From contig NZ_BNGS01000010.1 of the NCBI RefSeq assembly GCF_014905555.1, forward strand, positions 62,001 through 126,000: a DNA stretch of 64,000 nt. Reading direction: 5' to 3'. The stretch comes from Streptomyces sp. Y2F8-2. Its GTDB lineage: Bacteria > Actinomycetota > Actinomycetes > Streptomycetales > Streptomycetaceae. This document shows, piece after piece, positions 43,173-51,542 of this stretch. The first letter of the stretch is position 1; the number at the start of each line of letters is the position of its first letter. Under the pieces are notes generated by a model. That model was not told where the DNA came from and did no database searches. It was given only the letters and a program-made list of their open reading frames with translations. The translations under genes and the position numbers were made by a program.

Positions 43173-44069
43173 ATGCAGCTGGGATGGCTACAGACCTTCA
43201 TCGCCGTCTGCCACACAGGGTCGTTCACCAAGGCGGCCCGGCAACTGGGCCTCACACAGCCGGCGGTCACTCAGCAGATCCGCTGCCTCGAGAGCGAACT
43301 GGGCAAGCCGCTGTTCCACCGCACGCCGCAAGGCGCGACACCCACCGCGGAGGGAAAGGCGCTGGCCTACGAGATCGAGGCATCCATGGCCGAGATCAAC
43401 TCAGCCGTTTCACGCCACTTCGCCGACACCACGGAGAACCGTCCCATCCGCCTGGGCGGGCCGGCGGAGCTGGTGACCGCCAGGGTCATGGCGTCCATCA
43501 GCCAGCTCATCGCCGCCGGCCTCGACATCCGCATCAGCCTCGGCGAGGCGTCGAACCTCCTGGAGGACCTTCGCAGCGGGCATCTGGACATCGTGGTGTC
43601 CACGATCCAGCCCCAGGGCCGCGGGGTGGACTTCACTCCTCTGACGGACGAGGAGTTCGCCCTGCTCGCCTCGCCCCGGGTCGCCGCAGGGGTCCCGGCG
43701 GACGCCCTGGACTCCGAGAAGTTGAAGGTCCTGGCGAAACTCCCGATGATCGCGTACGCGGAGACGCTGCCGATCATCCGCCGCTACTGGCGCACGGTCT
43801 TCGACGCCCCGCCACCGAGTCCGCCGGCGGTGGTGGTCCCCGACCTGCGCGCCGTGATCGCGGCCGTCGCGTCGTCGGCGGGCATCTCGGTCCTGCCGAC
43901 CTATCTGTGCGCCGCGGAACTGGCCTCGGGGGCGCTGGTTCCCTTGATGGAACCGGAGATCCCCCCCATCAACACCCTCTACCTGGCCACGCGCTCCGGC
44001 ACCCTCTCCGAACCCCGGCTCGCGCGGCTCCACGAGCACCTGGTTCGCGACGCCCGGGGGTGGACGTGA
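43173..44069 (+). CDS. LysR-family transcriptional regulator
   Basis: LysR-type regulator of 298 residues. The HTH is LQTFIAVCHTGSFTKAARQL, GLTQPAVTQQIRCLESELGK and PLFHRTPQGATPTAEGKAL; the co-inducer domain starts at RPIRLGGPAELVTARVM. Start ATG 43173 is the family N-terminus (MQLGWLQTF). It follows the rightward arm of the accessory cluster in the same orientation but after a terminator, so it has its own promoter and probably regulates the cluster in response to a small molecule. Confidence 0.92.
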   Translation: MQLGWLQTFIAVCHTGSFTKAARQLGLTQPAVTQQIRCLESELGKPLFHRTPQGATPTAEGKALAYEIEASMAEINSAVSRHFADTTENRPIRLGGPAELVTARVMASISQLIAAGLDIRISLGEASNLLEDLRSGHLDIVVSTIQPQGRGVDFTPLTDEEFALLASPRVAAGVPADALDSEKLKVLAKLPMIAYAETLPIIRRYWRTVFDAPPPSPPAVVVPDLRAVIAAVASSAGISVLPTYLCAAELASGALVPLMEPEIPPINTLYLATRSGTLSEPRLARLHEHLVRDARGWT

Positions 44070-44123
44070 GGGGGCAGTGGAAGCGCAGGGGCAGCTGAGA
44101 GGAGGGCCCTGCCTCGACGCCGG

Positions 44124-45308
44124 TCAGCGCGTGAATGCCTTGCGGAGACGTTCCGTCGCGTCCGCCAGCACCTCGGCGCGTTTGCAGAACGCGAACCGGA
44201 CGTAGGGTGCCCCCGCCTCCTTGTGGTCGTAGAAGACCGCGTTCGGGATGGCGACGACACCCGCCCGCTCGGGTAGGGCGCGGCAGAAGGCGAAGCCGTC
44301 CCTCTCGCCGAGGGGGCGGATGTCGGTGGTGACGAAGTACGTGCCCGCGGGCCGGAAGACCCGGAGGCCGGCGTCCGCCAGCCCCGCCGAAAGCAGGTCC
44401 CGCTTGGCCAGCATGTCCGCGCGGAAGGCGTCGAAGTACGAGTCCGGCAGGGCCAGCGCCTCGGCCACCGCGTACTGGAACGGCCCGGAGGCCACGTAGG
44501 TCAGGAACTGCTTGGCCGACCGCACCGCCGCGACCAGCCCCGGCGCCGCCGTCACCCAGCCGACCTTCCACCCCGTGAACGAGAACGTCTTCCCGGCCGA
44601 CCCGATGGTCACCGTCCGCTCGCGCATCCCGGGGAAGGTCGCCAGCGGTACGTGCTCCGCCTCGTCGAACACCAGGTGCTCGTACACCTCGTCGGTGACC
44701 ACCAGCAGATCGCGCTCGACGGCCAGCTCGGCGATCGCCCTCAGTTCCTTGCGGGTGAGCACGGTCCCGGTCGGGTTGTGCGGCGTGTTGATCAGCAGCA
44801 GCCGGGTCCGGTCGGTGACGGCGTCGCGCAGCTCGTCCAGGTCCAGCCGGAAGCCGCCCTCGGACGGGCGCAGCGTGACCGGAACGCGTCGGCCGCCCGC
44901 CATCGCGATGCAGGCGGCGTACGAGTCGTAGTACGGCTCCAGGGCGACCACCTCGTCGCCCGGTTCCAGCAGCGCCAGCAGCGCCGCGGCGATCGCCTCG
45001 GTCGCGCCGGCGGTGATCAGGACCTCCGTGTCGGGGTCGTACGCGAGCCCGTAGCGCCGCTCCTGGTGGGCGGCGATCGCGGCACGCAGCTCGGGGACGC
45101 CCGGCCCCGGCGGGTACTGGTTGCCGCGCCCGTCGCGCAGCGCCCGTACGGCGGCCTCGCGCACCTCCTCGGGGCCGTCGGTGTCGGGGAAGCCCTGGCC
45201 GAGGTTGATGGACCCGGTGGTCACGGCGAGCGCCGACATCTCGGCGAAGATCGTCGTCCCGAACTCGGTGAGGCGGCGGTTGAGGAAGGGGCGCGCGCTG
45301 GAGGTCAT
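44124..45308 (-). CDS. Class I/II pyridoxal-phosphate aminotransferase
   Basis: Fold-type I aminotransferase of about 394 residues: SINLGQGFPDTDGPEEVREA, NQYPPGPGVPELRAAIAAHQ, EVLITAGATEAIAAALLAL, LLLINTPHNPTGTVLTRKEL, VVTDEVYEHLVFDE and the PLP-lysine motif GSAGKTFSFTGWKVGWV. The pattern is that of the kynurenine/glutamine aminotransferase and N-succinyl-diaminopimelate aminotransferase group. The kynurenine genes 11 kb away make a kynurenine role possible, but none of the sequence proves it. Start ATG 45308 or 45317. Confidence 0.9.
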   Translation of the reverse strand: MTSSARPFLNRRLTEFGTTIFAEMSALAVTTGSINLGQGFPDTDGPEEVREAAVRALRDGRGNQYPPGPGVPELRAAIAAHQERRYGLAYDPDTEVLITAGATEAIAAALLALLEPGDEVVALEPYYDSYAACIAMAGGRRVPVTLRPSEGGFRLDLDELRDAVTDRTRLLLINTPHNPTGTVLTRKELRAIAELAVERDLLVVTDEVYEHLVFDEAEHVPLATFPGMRERTVTIGSAGKTFSFTGWKVGWVTAAPGLVAAVRSAKQFLTYVASGPFQYAVAEALALPDSYFDAFRADMLAKRDLLSAGLADAGLRVFRPAGTYFVTTDIRPLGERDGFAFCRALPERAGVVAIPNAVFYDHKEAGAPYVRFAFCKRAEVLADATERLRKAFTR

Positions 45309-45580
45309 GGCCGCCATCCTGCGCCCAAGCTCTTCAGTTCCTCAACTTGCCTTCACGGATGAGCGCCGGGGCTTTCGACGTCCGGCCCCGGTGCGCGGAC
45401 GACCGCGCCGCCGGGGAACGCGCAGGCGGCCCATGAGACTGCTGCGGTCGAGTGACCAGGAGTACGGCTCCAAGAGGATGTCCACGATGTGACCAATTGA
45501 TTCCTCTTACCTTCTTCTGAGATTCCGATGTGCCGCACAGCAGGCGGTCGCCTGCGTCCGCCACCCGTGGAGGTCATCGA

Positions 45581-46366
45581 ATGAAATTTCGTCCCTGGGT
45601 CGCAGCGCCACTGGCGGGCGTGGCCATCGCCCTCGTGGCTCCGCCGGCCGGCGTCGCTGCGCAGACGTCCGCACGGCACGCGTCCGGCCCCCTGCGGCTC
45701 CATCGAGGGGACCATGACCACGGTCACCGCAATCCCTGGCGCCACTGCTACAGCCGGCGCCGTGTGGTGCTCATCGACAAGGGACTGAGGGCGATTCTGA
45801 GGAATGGCCGACGCGGGCCCGAGGCTCTCGTCCTGCAAGGGAGCTCGGCGTCCTCGTCCTGGTCGCCGGCGGCACCGTGGGACACCTTCTCCGTCTCGAC
45901 GTATTTGGACGTGAACTATCCCACCCAGACCACCGCCCAGTACGAGTTCGCGATCAAGGGCTTCTTCAGGGTGCACCCGGTCTTCGTGGTGAAGGCCTTC
46001 GACCGCCATGAGCGAGCCTTTCGCTTCCCGGCCGCACACTGCATCGACGGCGAGGACGACGGTGACCGTGAACACCACGGCGACCGTGGTCGTCCGCATG
46101 GTCATAGAGGTGCCGAGGGAAGGGGCCCGTCCGGCTCCCCGTTGCCCCAGAAGGGGGACCGCCGTCAAACAGGCGGGGGTGAGCAGGGGACTCTCGTCCC
46201 CGGGGGCGCCGTTCCCCCTGGTTCTGTTCCACGTGGCATGGCGGCTGCCGCCTGTGGCGTCGGCCTTCTGAGCGCCAAGCACATCTTGATCGCGGCCGTC
46301 GGTTTGCTGATGATTCTGGGGATGCTGGCTGCGGCCTGGCTCCGCCGCCGTCGTTCTGCCGCGTGA
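45581..46366 (+). CDS. Secreted membrane-anchored protein of unknown function
   Basis: Protein of 261 residues. Signal peptide MKFRPWVAAPLAGVAIALVA to about residue 27 (possible cleavage GVAA/QTS, giving N-terminal Gln), a His/Arg-rich start (HRGDHDHGHRNPWRHCYS), a central domain (VLIDKGLRAILRNGRRG, FSVSTYLDVNYPTQTT, YEFAIKGFFRVHPVFVVKAF) and a low-complexity Gly/His/Arg linker. A C-terminal helix (LIAAVGLLMILGMLAAAWL) with RRRRSAA follows, a topology like a sortase substrate but without an LPXTG motif. Start ATG 45581 has GGAGG seven bases upstream. No family recognised. Confidence 0.7.
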   Translation: MKFRPWVAAPLAGVAIALVAPPAGVAAQTSARHASGPLRLHRGDHDHGHRNPWRHCYSRRRVVLIDKGLRAILRNGRRGPEALVLQGSSASSSWSPAAPWDTFSVSTYLDVNYPTQTTAQYEFAIKGFFRVHPVFVVKAFDRHERAFRFPAAHCIDGEDDGDREHHGDRGRPHGHRGAEGRGPSGSPLPQKGDRRQTGGGEQGTLVPGGAVPPGSVPRGMAAAACGVGLLSAKHILIAAVGLLMILGMLAAAWLRRRRSAA

Positions 46367-46432
46367 CACCCGGCCGGAGGAGCCTCGGAGCGCCTGGCGG
46401 TTCGAAGGCCGCCTGCGGGGCGCACCGCCGCT

Positions 46433-47017
46433 CTACTGGTCGTCGAACGTCTCGGCGTCCTCGTCGGCGGAACTGCTGCTCCTGGCGGCGGCCGAGGTGC
46501 CCGAGGGGCTGGGCGTGTTCGAGGGGCTGGGCGTGCCCGAGGGACTGGGCGTGTCCGAGGGGCTCGGGCTGGCCGAGGAAGCGGGTGGGTCCGAGGGGCT
46601 CGGGCGGGGGTCGTGGGGGCAGATCCAATAAGGACTCTTGATTCCGAAGCTCAGGCCCCACTCCCTGTCGCAGCCGCCCCAGTATGTCCCCACCCAGCCG
46701 CAGTAGGGGCCTCCATAGCTGTAACAGGGACGCGCCCATGCCTGCGGGCCCGGATTCGGGAACGGCGGCTGGGCTGATTCGGCTTCGCTCGGCGGCTGGG
46801 CTGATTCGGCTTCGCTCGGCGGCTGGGCTGATTCGGCTTCGCTCGGCGGCTGGGCTGATTCGGTCTCGCTCGGCGAGATGCCGGAGGCGCTGACCACGCG
46901 GACCTGCGTGGCATCGGGACTCCGGGGCATCCAGCCCGTGATGGAGAGGGGCAGGCCGATGGCTGAGGCGGAAGCCGCCACTGTTGCAGCGGCGAGACCG
47001 TAGCGGATCAGGCGCAT
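46433..47017 (-). CDS. Secreted repeat protein with Cys-rich centre
   Basis: Exported protein of 194 residues. The signal peptide MRLIRYGLAAATVAASASAI is followed by four copies of the nonapeptide SEAESAQPP (first one variant, SETESAQPP), encoded by a 27-bp tandem repeat. A compact core with four Cys and many aromatic residues follows (CYSYGGPYCGWVGTYWGGC, SPYWICPHD), then a Ser/Pro-rich tail with SPSDTPSPSGTPSPSNTPSPSGT-like tetrapeptides and an acidic end. Start ATG 47017 with GAGAGGAAC eight bases upstream. It converges on the secreted protein gene at 45581. Function unknown; a surface or spore-coat-like protein is conceivable. Confidence 0.72.
   Translation of the reverse strand: MRLIRYGLAAATVAASASAIGLPLSITGWMPRSPDATQVRVVSASGISPSETESAQPPSEAESAQPPSEAESAQPPSEAESAQPPFPNPGPQAWARPCYSYGGPYCGWVGTYWGGCDREWGLSFGIKSPYWICPHDPRPSPSDPPASSASPSPSDTPSPSGTPSPSNTPSPSGTSAAARSSSSADEDAETFDDQ
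46764..46871. repeat. 4 x 27-bp tandem repeat in a secreted-protein gene
   Basis: Four head-to-tail units beginning GGCGGCTGGGCTGATTCGGC at 46764, 46791, 46818 and 46845. The first three are identical and the fourth differs only by GGCTTC to GGTCTC. The unit keeps the reading frame and codes for the nonapeptide SEAESAQPP on the minus strand. Identity at the DNA level indicates recent expansion, and copy number should vary between strains. Confidence 0.92.
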
Positions 47018-47328
47018 GACTGTTCCTCTCGGCTTGGTGGTCTGTGGCAGGTGTGGACGACCTCTGTGCACGGGCGCCGCCGCTGTGAGCACTGGAGCCG
47101 AAGGTATGGTTTTCGGATCGCCCTCACGGCCAGCGAACCGCCAGTCAGGTGGCCTTGCTCCGGTTTTTCACTCGAAGAGTCTCGCCTCGGAGCACATCCC
47201 TGAAGGACCCTCAGAACTTGCTCAACTCTGCTTTGGCCGGTCACCGCCGCGGGCATCCCCCGACCACTCAGGAAGACAGAGGCGCCCACGGGGGGCCGCT
47301 TCGGGGGATTCGAAAGGGGGACGGCGCC

Positions 47329-47694
47329 ATGGTCACCGGCATTTTTCTGGCGATCGTCTGCGTCGTTGTGGTGGCGCTGCTCGTGTCGGCACAGCGTCGT
47401 TCGAAGAAGGGGGCGGTGCGGTCGGGGGGCCGCTCCGGGGCGCGGGCACGGACGGGCCGGGGGCGCGACCGCAGCTACGGGGGCAGCGGGGACTCCGGGG
47501 CCGGCAGCTGGTGGGTGGCCGGGGCCGACGGCGGTGCGTCGAGCGGTCACCACTCCGGCGGCCACCACTCGGGCGGGCACCACTCCTGCGGCGGGGGCCA
47601 CTCCAGTGGGGGCCACTCCTGCGGAGGCCACTCGTCGTGCGGGTCGTCGTGCGGGTCCTCGTGCGGCGGGGGCGGATGCGGCGGAGGCAACTGA
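47329..47694 (+). CDS. Small membrane protein with Gly/His/Cys/Ser-rich tail
   Basis: Protein of 121 residues with one N-terminal helix (MVTGIFLAIVCVVVVALLVS), a basic stretch (RRSKKGAVRSGGRSGARART) and a tail made almost wholly of Gly, His, Ser and Cys: repeats GHHSGG, GGHSCGG, GSSC and an end of GGGGCGGGN. Seven Cys and about ten His fall in the last 55 residues, so metal binding is plausible. Start ATG 47329 follows GAAAGGGGG; the upstream in-frame extension has no signal or bias. No family recognised. Confidence 0.7.
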   Translation: MVTGIFLAIVCVVVVALLVSAQRRSKKGAVRSGGRSGARARTGRGRDRSYGGSGDSGAGSWWVAGADGGASSGHHSGGHHSGGHHSCGGGHSSGGHSCGGHSSCGSSCGSSCGGGGCGGGN

Positions 47695-48194
47695 CACGGG
47701 GCAGTCGAGCTCCGGACGCATCCGGCCGTGCGGACCGGGTGACCGCCGGGATTCGTCCCGGCGGTCACCCGGTCCATGCGCCACATGTCAGCACGGGACC
47801 GACGATTCCCTCTCCCGAGGGGGCGCGAGGGCGCGTGTTGACGGCGCTGTGCGTGAGGCGTGCGCTCATTGCCGCGTCGTGGAGGGGCGCACGGCTTCCA
47901 TCGCAACACTCCAGGCGCACGCGGTAGTTGAACAATTGAGCTGGGGAGCCCTCGTGGGATGGAAACCCTACGAACTTGGGTAAAAACGCTTTGCCGGAAC
48001 CACAGTTCATGATTCCCTCTCAACACACCAACGCAGCCCGCGGACGCCCTTCGGACACCTGTCCGGCAGGAGTCCCTCCCCACCGGGCCGACCGGAAGCA
48101 TTACCCGACTGGCTGAGCCGGCCTTGTCCCCGGCGCCACGACCGGGGTGCTCCGGATCCCCACTTCTCACTTTGCGTGCTAGCGGAGCCGATCC
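47695..48194. other. 500-base intergenic region
   Basis: Begins with the terminator of the Gly/His-rich gene. The remainder to the DUF2617 gene is less GC-rich than average around 47930-48010 (CAATTGAGCTGG, AACGCTTTGCC) and holds the DUF2617 promoter, but I could not fix a -35/-10 pair. No gene or RNA supported. Confidence 0.4.
47732..47775 (+). terminator. Strong terminator with TTCG tetraloop
   Basis: Perfect 20-bp stem from GGACCGGGTGACCGCCGGGA (47732-47751) to its complement (47756-47775) closed by a TTCG tetraloop, 37 bases after the Gly/His-rich gene. TTCG loops give unusually stable hairpins. Confidence 0.9.
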
Positions 48195-48752
48195 ATGCTC
48201 ACGACCCTGAACACCTCCTACACCGACACGCGTGCGGCCGATCTGGCCTGGACCCTGGGCCGCGAGCCGCTGCCCGCGCTCGCCACCCTCGACCTCGAAC
48301 TCTCCGGTGCGCAGCTGCAGTTGCGGCTCCTCGGCGCGTCCCACCAGGTGCTCCTGGAGGAGGATCGGGGCGTCTGCTCGGAGACGGTGGCGTGCATCGC
48401 GGGCTCCAGCACCCCGCTGCCACTGGGTGTCGCCAAGCGGGTCGGCGACTGGGAGTACGAGTTCGCGGCCCGCGTCGAGGTGCTGTCCCCCGGCTCCTTC
48501 GCCGGCCGCGCCCAGGAGCTGCTGGCCCTGGTCTCCGACCACCCCAACGGCCTGGCCGGCGTCTTCCCCGGCAGCCCGCACGCGTTCACGGCGATGCTGG
48601 CCCAGCGTCATGAGGGCCAGGTCCACTGGCGCACCTGGCACGCCTACCCGCAGGACGGCCAGTTGGTGGCGACCCGGACCCGGGTCGGGGTGAGGCAGCG
48701 GACGAAACGACGGGACGACGCCAGGGAGAAGTCGGTCCTGTCGGGCAGGTGA
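48195..48752 (+). CDS. DUF2617 family protein
   Basis: Protein of 185 residues matching the actinobacterial DUF2617 pattern: MLTTLNTSYTDTRAADLAWT, LGREPLPALATLDLELSGAQ, LQLRLLGASHQVLLEEDRG and WRTWHAYPQDGQLVATRTRV. The C-terminal half contains VFPGSPHAFTAMLAQR. The function of the family is unknown. It precedes the spermidine-synthase-like gene by 196 bases in the same orientation, a pairing that fits joint conservation. Confidence 0.8.
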   Translation: MLTTLNTSYTDTRAADLAWTLGREPLPALATLDLELSGAQLQLRLLGASHQVLLEEDRGVCSETVACIAGSSTPLPLGVAKRVGDWEYEFAARVEVLSPGSFAGRAQELLALVSDHPNGLAGVFPGSPHAFTAMLAQRHEGQVHWRTWHAYPQDGQLVATRTRVGVRQRTKRRDDAREKSVLSGR

Positions 48753-48948
48753 GGACGATCGGCGCCCGATCAGCCATGGCCGTGCACCGTCATCCCGGCC
48801 GGCGTGTGCGGACGAACCCGTTCGGGCCGAAGCGACGCTCCGGGGGCGGCAGCCCCCACCCGGCCGCACCACCCCCCGGTGCCGAACGACCCGGCGCCAC
48901 ACGTGTGGGTGACAAGGCTGAGCGCAAGCGTGACGTAGCGTTCCGGAC

Positions 48949-50580
48949 GTGATCGAACCGCACGCGCCCGCACCACCCGGCGCTGCCGCCTCCTGGGGCG
49001 GTGGCCGGAACCAGGCGCGGCTGCCCGTGGGCCCGGGCACCGGGCGGTTCCTGGTCCTCGCCGGGGTGTTCGTCTGCGCGGCCTGCGGACTCGTGTACGA
49101 ACTCGAACTCGTCGCGCTCGCCTCGTATCTCATCGGCGATTCGGTCACGCAGGCCTCGGTCGTGCTGTCGGTGATGGTGTTCGCGATGGGCGTCGGCTCG
49201 CTCGCGGCCAAGCGGCTCCGCTGCCGTGCCGCGGCCGGGTTCGGCGCGGTGGAGGCGGCGCTCGCACTCGTCGGCGGCCTGAGCGCGATGGCCCTGTACG
49301 CGGTCTTCGCCTGGACCGGCGGCTGGGGCGGCGTCTGGTCGGGTGGCCCGCGCTGCCTGCTGGTCGCGTTCTCCCTGGCCATCGGGCTGCTCACCGGCGC
49401 CGAGGTGCCGCTGCTGATGGAACTGATCCAGCGCATCCGCCGCCAGGACGCGGGCGGCGCGGTCGCCGACCTGTTCGCGGCCGACTACGTGGGCGCGCTC
49501 GTGGGCGGTCTCGCCTTCCCCTTCCTGCTGCTGCCGCAGCTCGGCCAGCTGACGGGTGCCCTGGTCACCGGCGCGGTCAACGCGGTCGCGGGCGGCGCCC
49601 TGGTGCTCGGGCTGTTCCGGCGCGACCTGTCCCGGCGCGGACGCCGGTTGCTGCTGGTGGCCAACCTCCTCGTCCTCGGCGTGCTCGCCGCGGCGGCCGT
49701 GCTCGTCGACGACTTCGAACGGGCCGCGCGCCAGGCGGTGTACGGCGGTCACGTACGGGTCGCGCTGCGCACCGGCGGCCAGGAGGTGGTGCTGACCGGC
49801 GGCACCCCCGGCCGTCCCCTCGACCTGTTCCTCGACGGCCGGCTCCGTGTCGACGGCCGCGACGAACTCCTCTACCACCAGGCGCTGGTGCACCCCGCGA
49901 TGAGCGGCGGCCCGCACGCGCGCGTGCTCGTCCTCGGCGGCGGCGACGGACTCGCGGCGCGCGAGGTGCTGCGGCACCCGGGGGTGCGGCGGGTCGACGT
50001 CGTCGACCAGGACCCGGCACTGTTCCGGCTCGCCCGCCAGGACGCAGCCCTGTCCGCGCTGAACGGCCACGCCTTCGCGGACCCGCGCGTCCACGTCCAT
50101 GCGGAGGACACGTTCCGCTGGCTGAGGCAGACCCGGGGGGCGTACGACGTGGTGATCGCCGACCTGCCCGGCCCCTGCGGCACGGCGAGCACGAAGCTGT
50201 ACTCGCAGGAGTTCTACGGCCTGTCCCGGCGCGTGCTCGCACCGGGCGGGCGGCTGGTGGTGCACGCGGGGCCGGTGACCGCCCGGCCGCGCGCGTTCTG
50301 GACCGTGGAGGCGACGGTACGGGCGGTGGGGCTCGGTACCACCCCGTACCGCGTCGACGGCCGCGCCCTGGACCGTACGGCCGGGGCGGCGCGGGCGCCG
50401 CGCGACTGGGGGTTCGTGCTCGCCGCCCGCAGCCGGCCCACGCTGACCCTGGACCCGCGCACGCCGTGCCTGCGCACGCTGACCCGGGCGGCCCTGCGGG
50501 CGGACGCACGGGCGGCGGCGCGCACCCGGGTGCCGGGGCTGCTCCCGTCGACGCTGGTGCATCCGAGGTACCAGGAATGA
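48949..50580 (+). CDS. Membrane-bound spermidine-synthase-like protein
   Basis: Protein of 543 residues. Residues about 30-235 hold seven or so membrane helices (VLAGVFVCAACGLVYELELV, SVVLSVMVFAMGVGSLAAKR, RCLLVAFSLAIGLLTGAEVP). The C-terminal half is an aminopropyltransferase-type Rossmann domain: LFLDGRLRVDGRDELLYHQA, VLVLGGGDGLAAREVLRHPG, VDVVDQDPALFRLAR and DVVIADLPGPCGTASTKLYS. In true spermidine synthases the D of a LPDP/DSTDP motif binds the substrate; here it is DLPGP. So polyamine synthesis is likely but not certain. Start GTG 48949. Confidence 0.82.
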   Translation: MIEPHAPAPPGAAASWGGGRNQARLPVGPGTGRFLVLAGVFVCAACGLVYELELVALASYLIGDSVTQASVVLSVMVFAMGVGSLAAKRLRCRAAAGFGAVEAALALVGGLSAMALYAVFAWTGGWGGVWSGGPRCLLVAFSLAIGLLTGAEVPLLMELIQRIRRQDAGGAVADLFAADYVGALVGGLAFPFLLLPQLGQLTGALVTGAVNAVAGGALVLGLFRRDLSRRGRRLLLVANLLVLGVLAAAAVLVDDFERAARQAVYGGHVRVALRTGGQEVVLTGGTPGRPLDLFLDGRLRVDGRDELLYHQALVHPAMSGGPHARVLVLGGGDGLAAREVLRHPGVRRVDVVDQDPALFRLARQDAALSALNGHAFADPRVHVHAEDTFRWLRQTRGAYDVVIADLPGPCGTASTKLYSQEFYGLSRRVLAPGGRLVVHAGPVTARPRAFWTVEATVRAVGLGTTPYRVDGRALDRTAGAARAPRDWGFVLAARSRPTLTLDPRTPCLRTLTRAALRADARAAARTRVPGLLPSTLVHPRYQE

Positions 50581-50657
50581 GCCTCCCGGCCCCACGGACG
50601 TGCGAATCCCGTCTTGCACGGGTGCGGTTCGGGCGCTGCTGGGTAGGCTCGTCAGAC

Positions 50658-51485
50658 ATGGAGCATGAGGTGTTCGTTCCGGTCCCCGCCGAGCGGCTGA
50701 GCGAGGCGCTGGCCGACCCGGCCCGGGTGGCCCGCGCGATTCCCGGGCTCCAACAGGACACGGGCACGGAGCCGGTCGCCGGCCGCCTGAAGGTGCGCGC
50801 CGGCGGCCACACGATCACCTACCGCGGCACCCTGCGGATCGAGGGGCGGGACGACGGCTCGTACGCGGTGGAGGGGGAGGCCACCGAGGCCCGCGGCACG
50901 GGCACGGCGAAACTGTCCCTGTCCCTGCGCCTGACCCCGGCCGAGGACGGCACCACGGTCACGTTCTCGGGAACGGCCACGGCCGACGGCCGGATCGCGG
51001 ACCTGCCGGCGGAGCCGGTGGCGTCGGCGGCGACGCGGCTGCTGGGACGGTTCGCGGAGAAGCTGGGGGAGGTGGCGGAGGAAGGCCCTGGGGGCATGAC
51101 CGAACCGCCGTCACAGGAGCCGCGTCCCGAGGAGCAGCCCGCCTCGGCCGGCGACACCGAGGTCCCCGCGTCGTCCCCCGAGCCCCTCGCCGAGGAGGTC
51201 GAACCCGGTCTCGCGCCCGATGCCTTCGCCGAGGAGGTCGAAGGCGGCCTCGCGCCCGATGCCTTCGACGAGGAGCCGCCCGCCGAGGCGGCGCACGCCC
51301 GTCGCACGATGATCGGCCGCAGCGCCGAGGAGGTCGACCACGCGCCCCCGCGCGGCCGCTACGCCCCCGTCCCGCCCCCGGAAGCCGCGGCGGCCACCGC
51401 CACCCTCCGCTGGGCGGCCCCGGCGGCGGCCCTGCTCGTGGCATCGGCGATCGTGGCGGGCCGGCTGCTGCGGCGGCGGCGCTGA
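50658..51485 (+). CDS. CoxG-like SRPBCC protein with acidic linker and C-terminal anchor
   Basis: Protein of 275 residues. Residues 1-140 are a CoxG/SRPBCC domain (EVFVPVPAERLSEALADPAR, VARAIPGLQ, GHTITYRGTLRIEGRDDG, ATAKLSLSLRLTPAEDG, VTFSGTATADGRIADLPAEP). An acidic, Pro/Glu-rich linker follows with the 13-residue unit AEEVEPGLAPDAF repeated once (AEEVEGGLAPDAF). The end is a hydrophobic helix (AAPAAALLVASAIVAG) and RLLRRRR, so the protein is probably tail-anchored with the lipid-binding domain in the cytoplasm. CoxG recruits CO dehydrogenase to membranes, but no cox genes lie here. Confidence 0.78.
   Translation: MEHEVFVPVPAERLSEALADPARVARAIPGLQQDTGTEPVAGRLKVRAGGHTITYRGTLRIEGRDDGSYAVEGEATEARGTGTAKLSLSLRLTPAEDGTTVTFSGTATADGRIADLPAEPVASAATRLLGRFAEKLGEVAEEGPGGMTEPPSQEPRPEEQPASAGDTEVPASSPEPLAEEVEPGLAPDAFAEEVEGGLAPDAFDEEPPAEAAHARRTMIGRSAEEVDHAPPRGRYAPVPPPEAAAATATLRWAAPAAALLVASAIVAGRLLRRRR
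51189..51266. repeat. 39-bp direct repeat in the CoxG-like gene
   Basis: Two adjacent units, 51189-51227 and 51228-51266, beginning GCCGAGGAGGTCGAA; they differ at only a few positions and encode AEEVEPGLAPDAF and AEEVEGGLAPDAF. The frame is kept, so the linker has been lengthened by one duplication. Confidence 0.85.
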
Positions 51486-51542
51486 CGTACGCGCACCGGC
51501 GTCACCACCCGCCCCCTTGATCCGCCCAGTAGGGTCGGGCTC

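Noticed and set aside
44124..45308. Assignment of the aminotransferase as kynurenine aminotransferase
   Set aside because: It belongs to the right subgroup, but the same motifs occur in glutamine, methionine and succinyl-diaminopimelate aminotransferases, and it is 11 kb from the kynurenine genes, so I give only the family.
44652..45362. Plus-strand frame antisense to the aminotransferase
   Set aside because: The minus-strand gene has a full set of aminotransferase motifs including the PLP lysine; the plus-strand product is a Gly/Val/Arg-rich shadow.
46764..46871. CRISPR-like array
   Set aside because: The 27-bp units are directly adjacent without spacers, stay in the coding frame and code for a peptide repeat; no cas gene is present.
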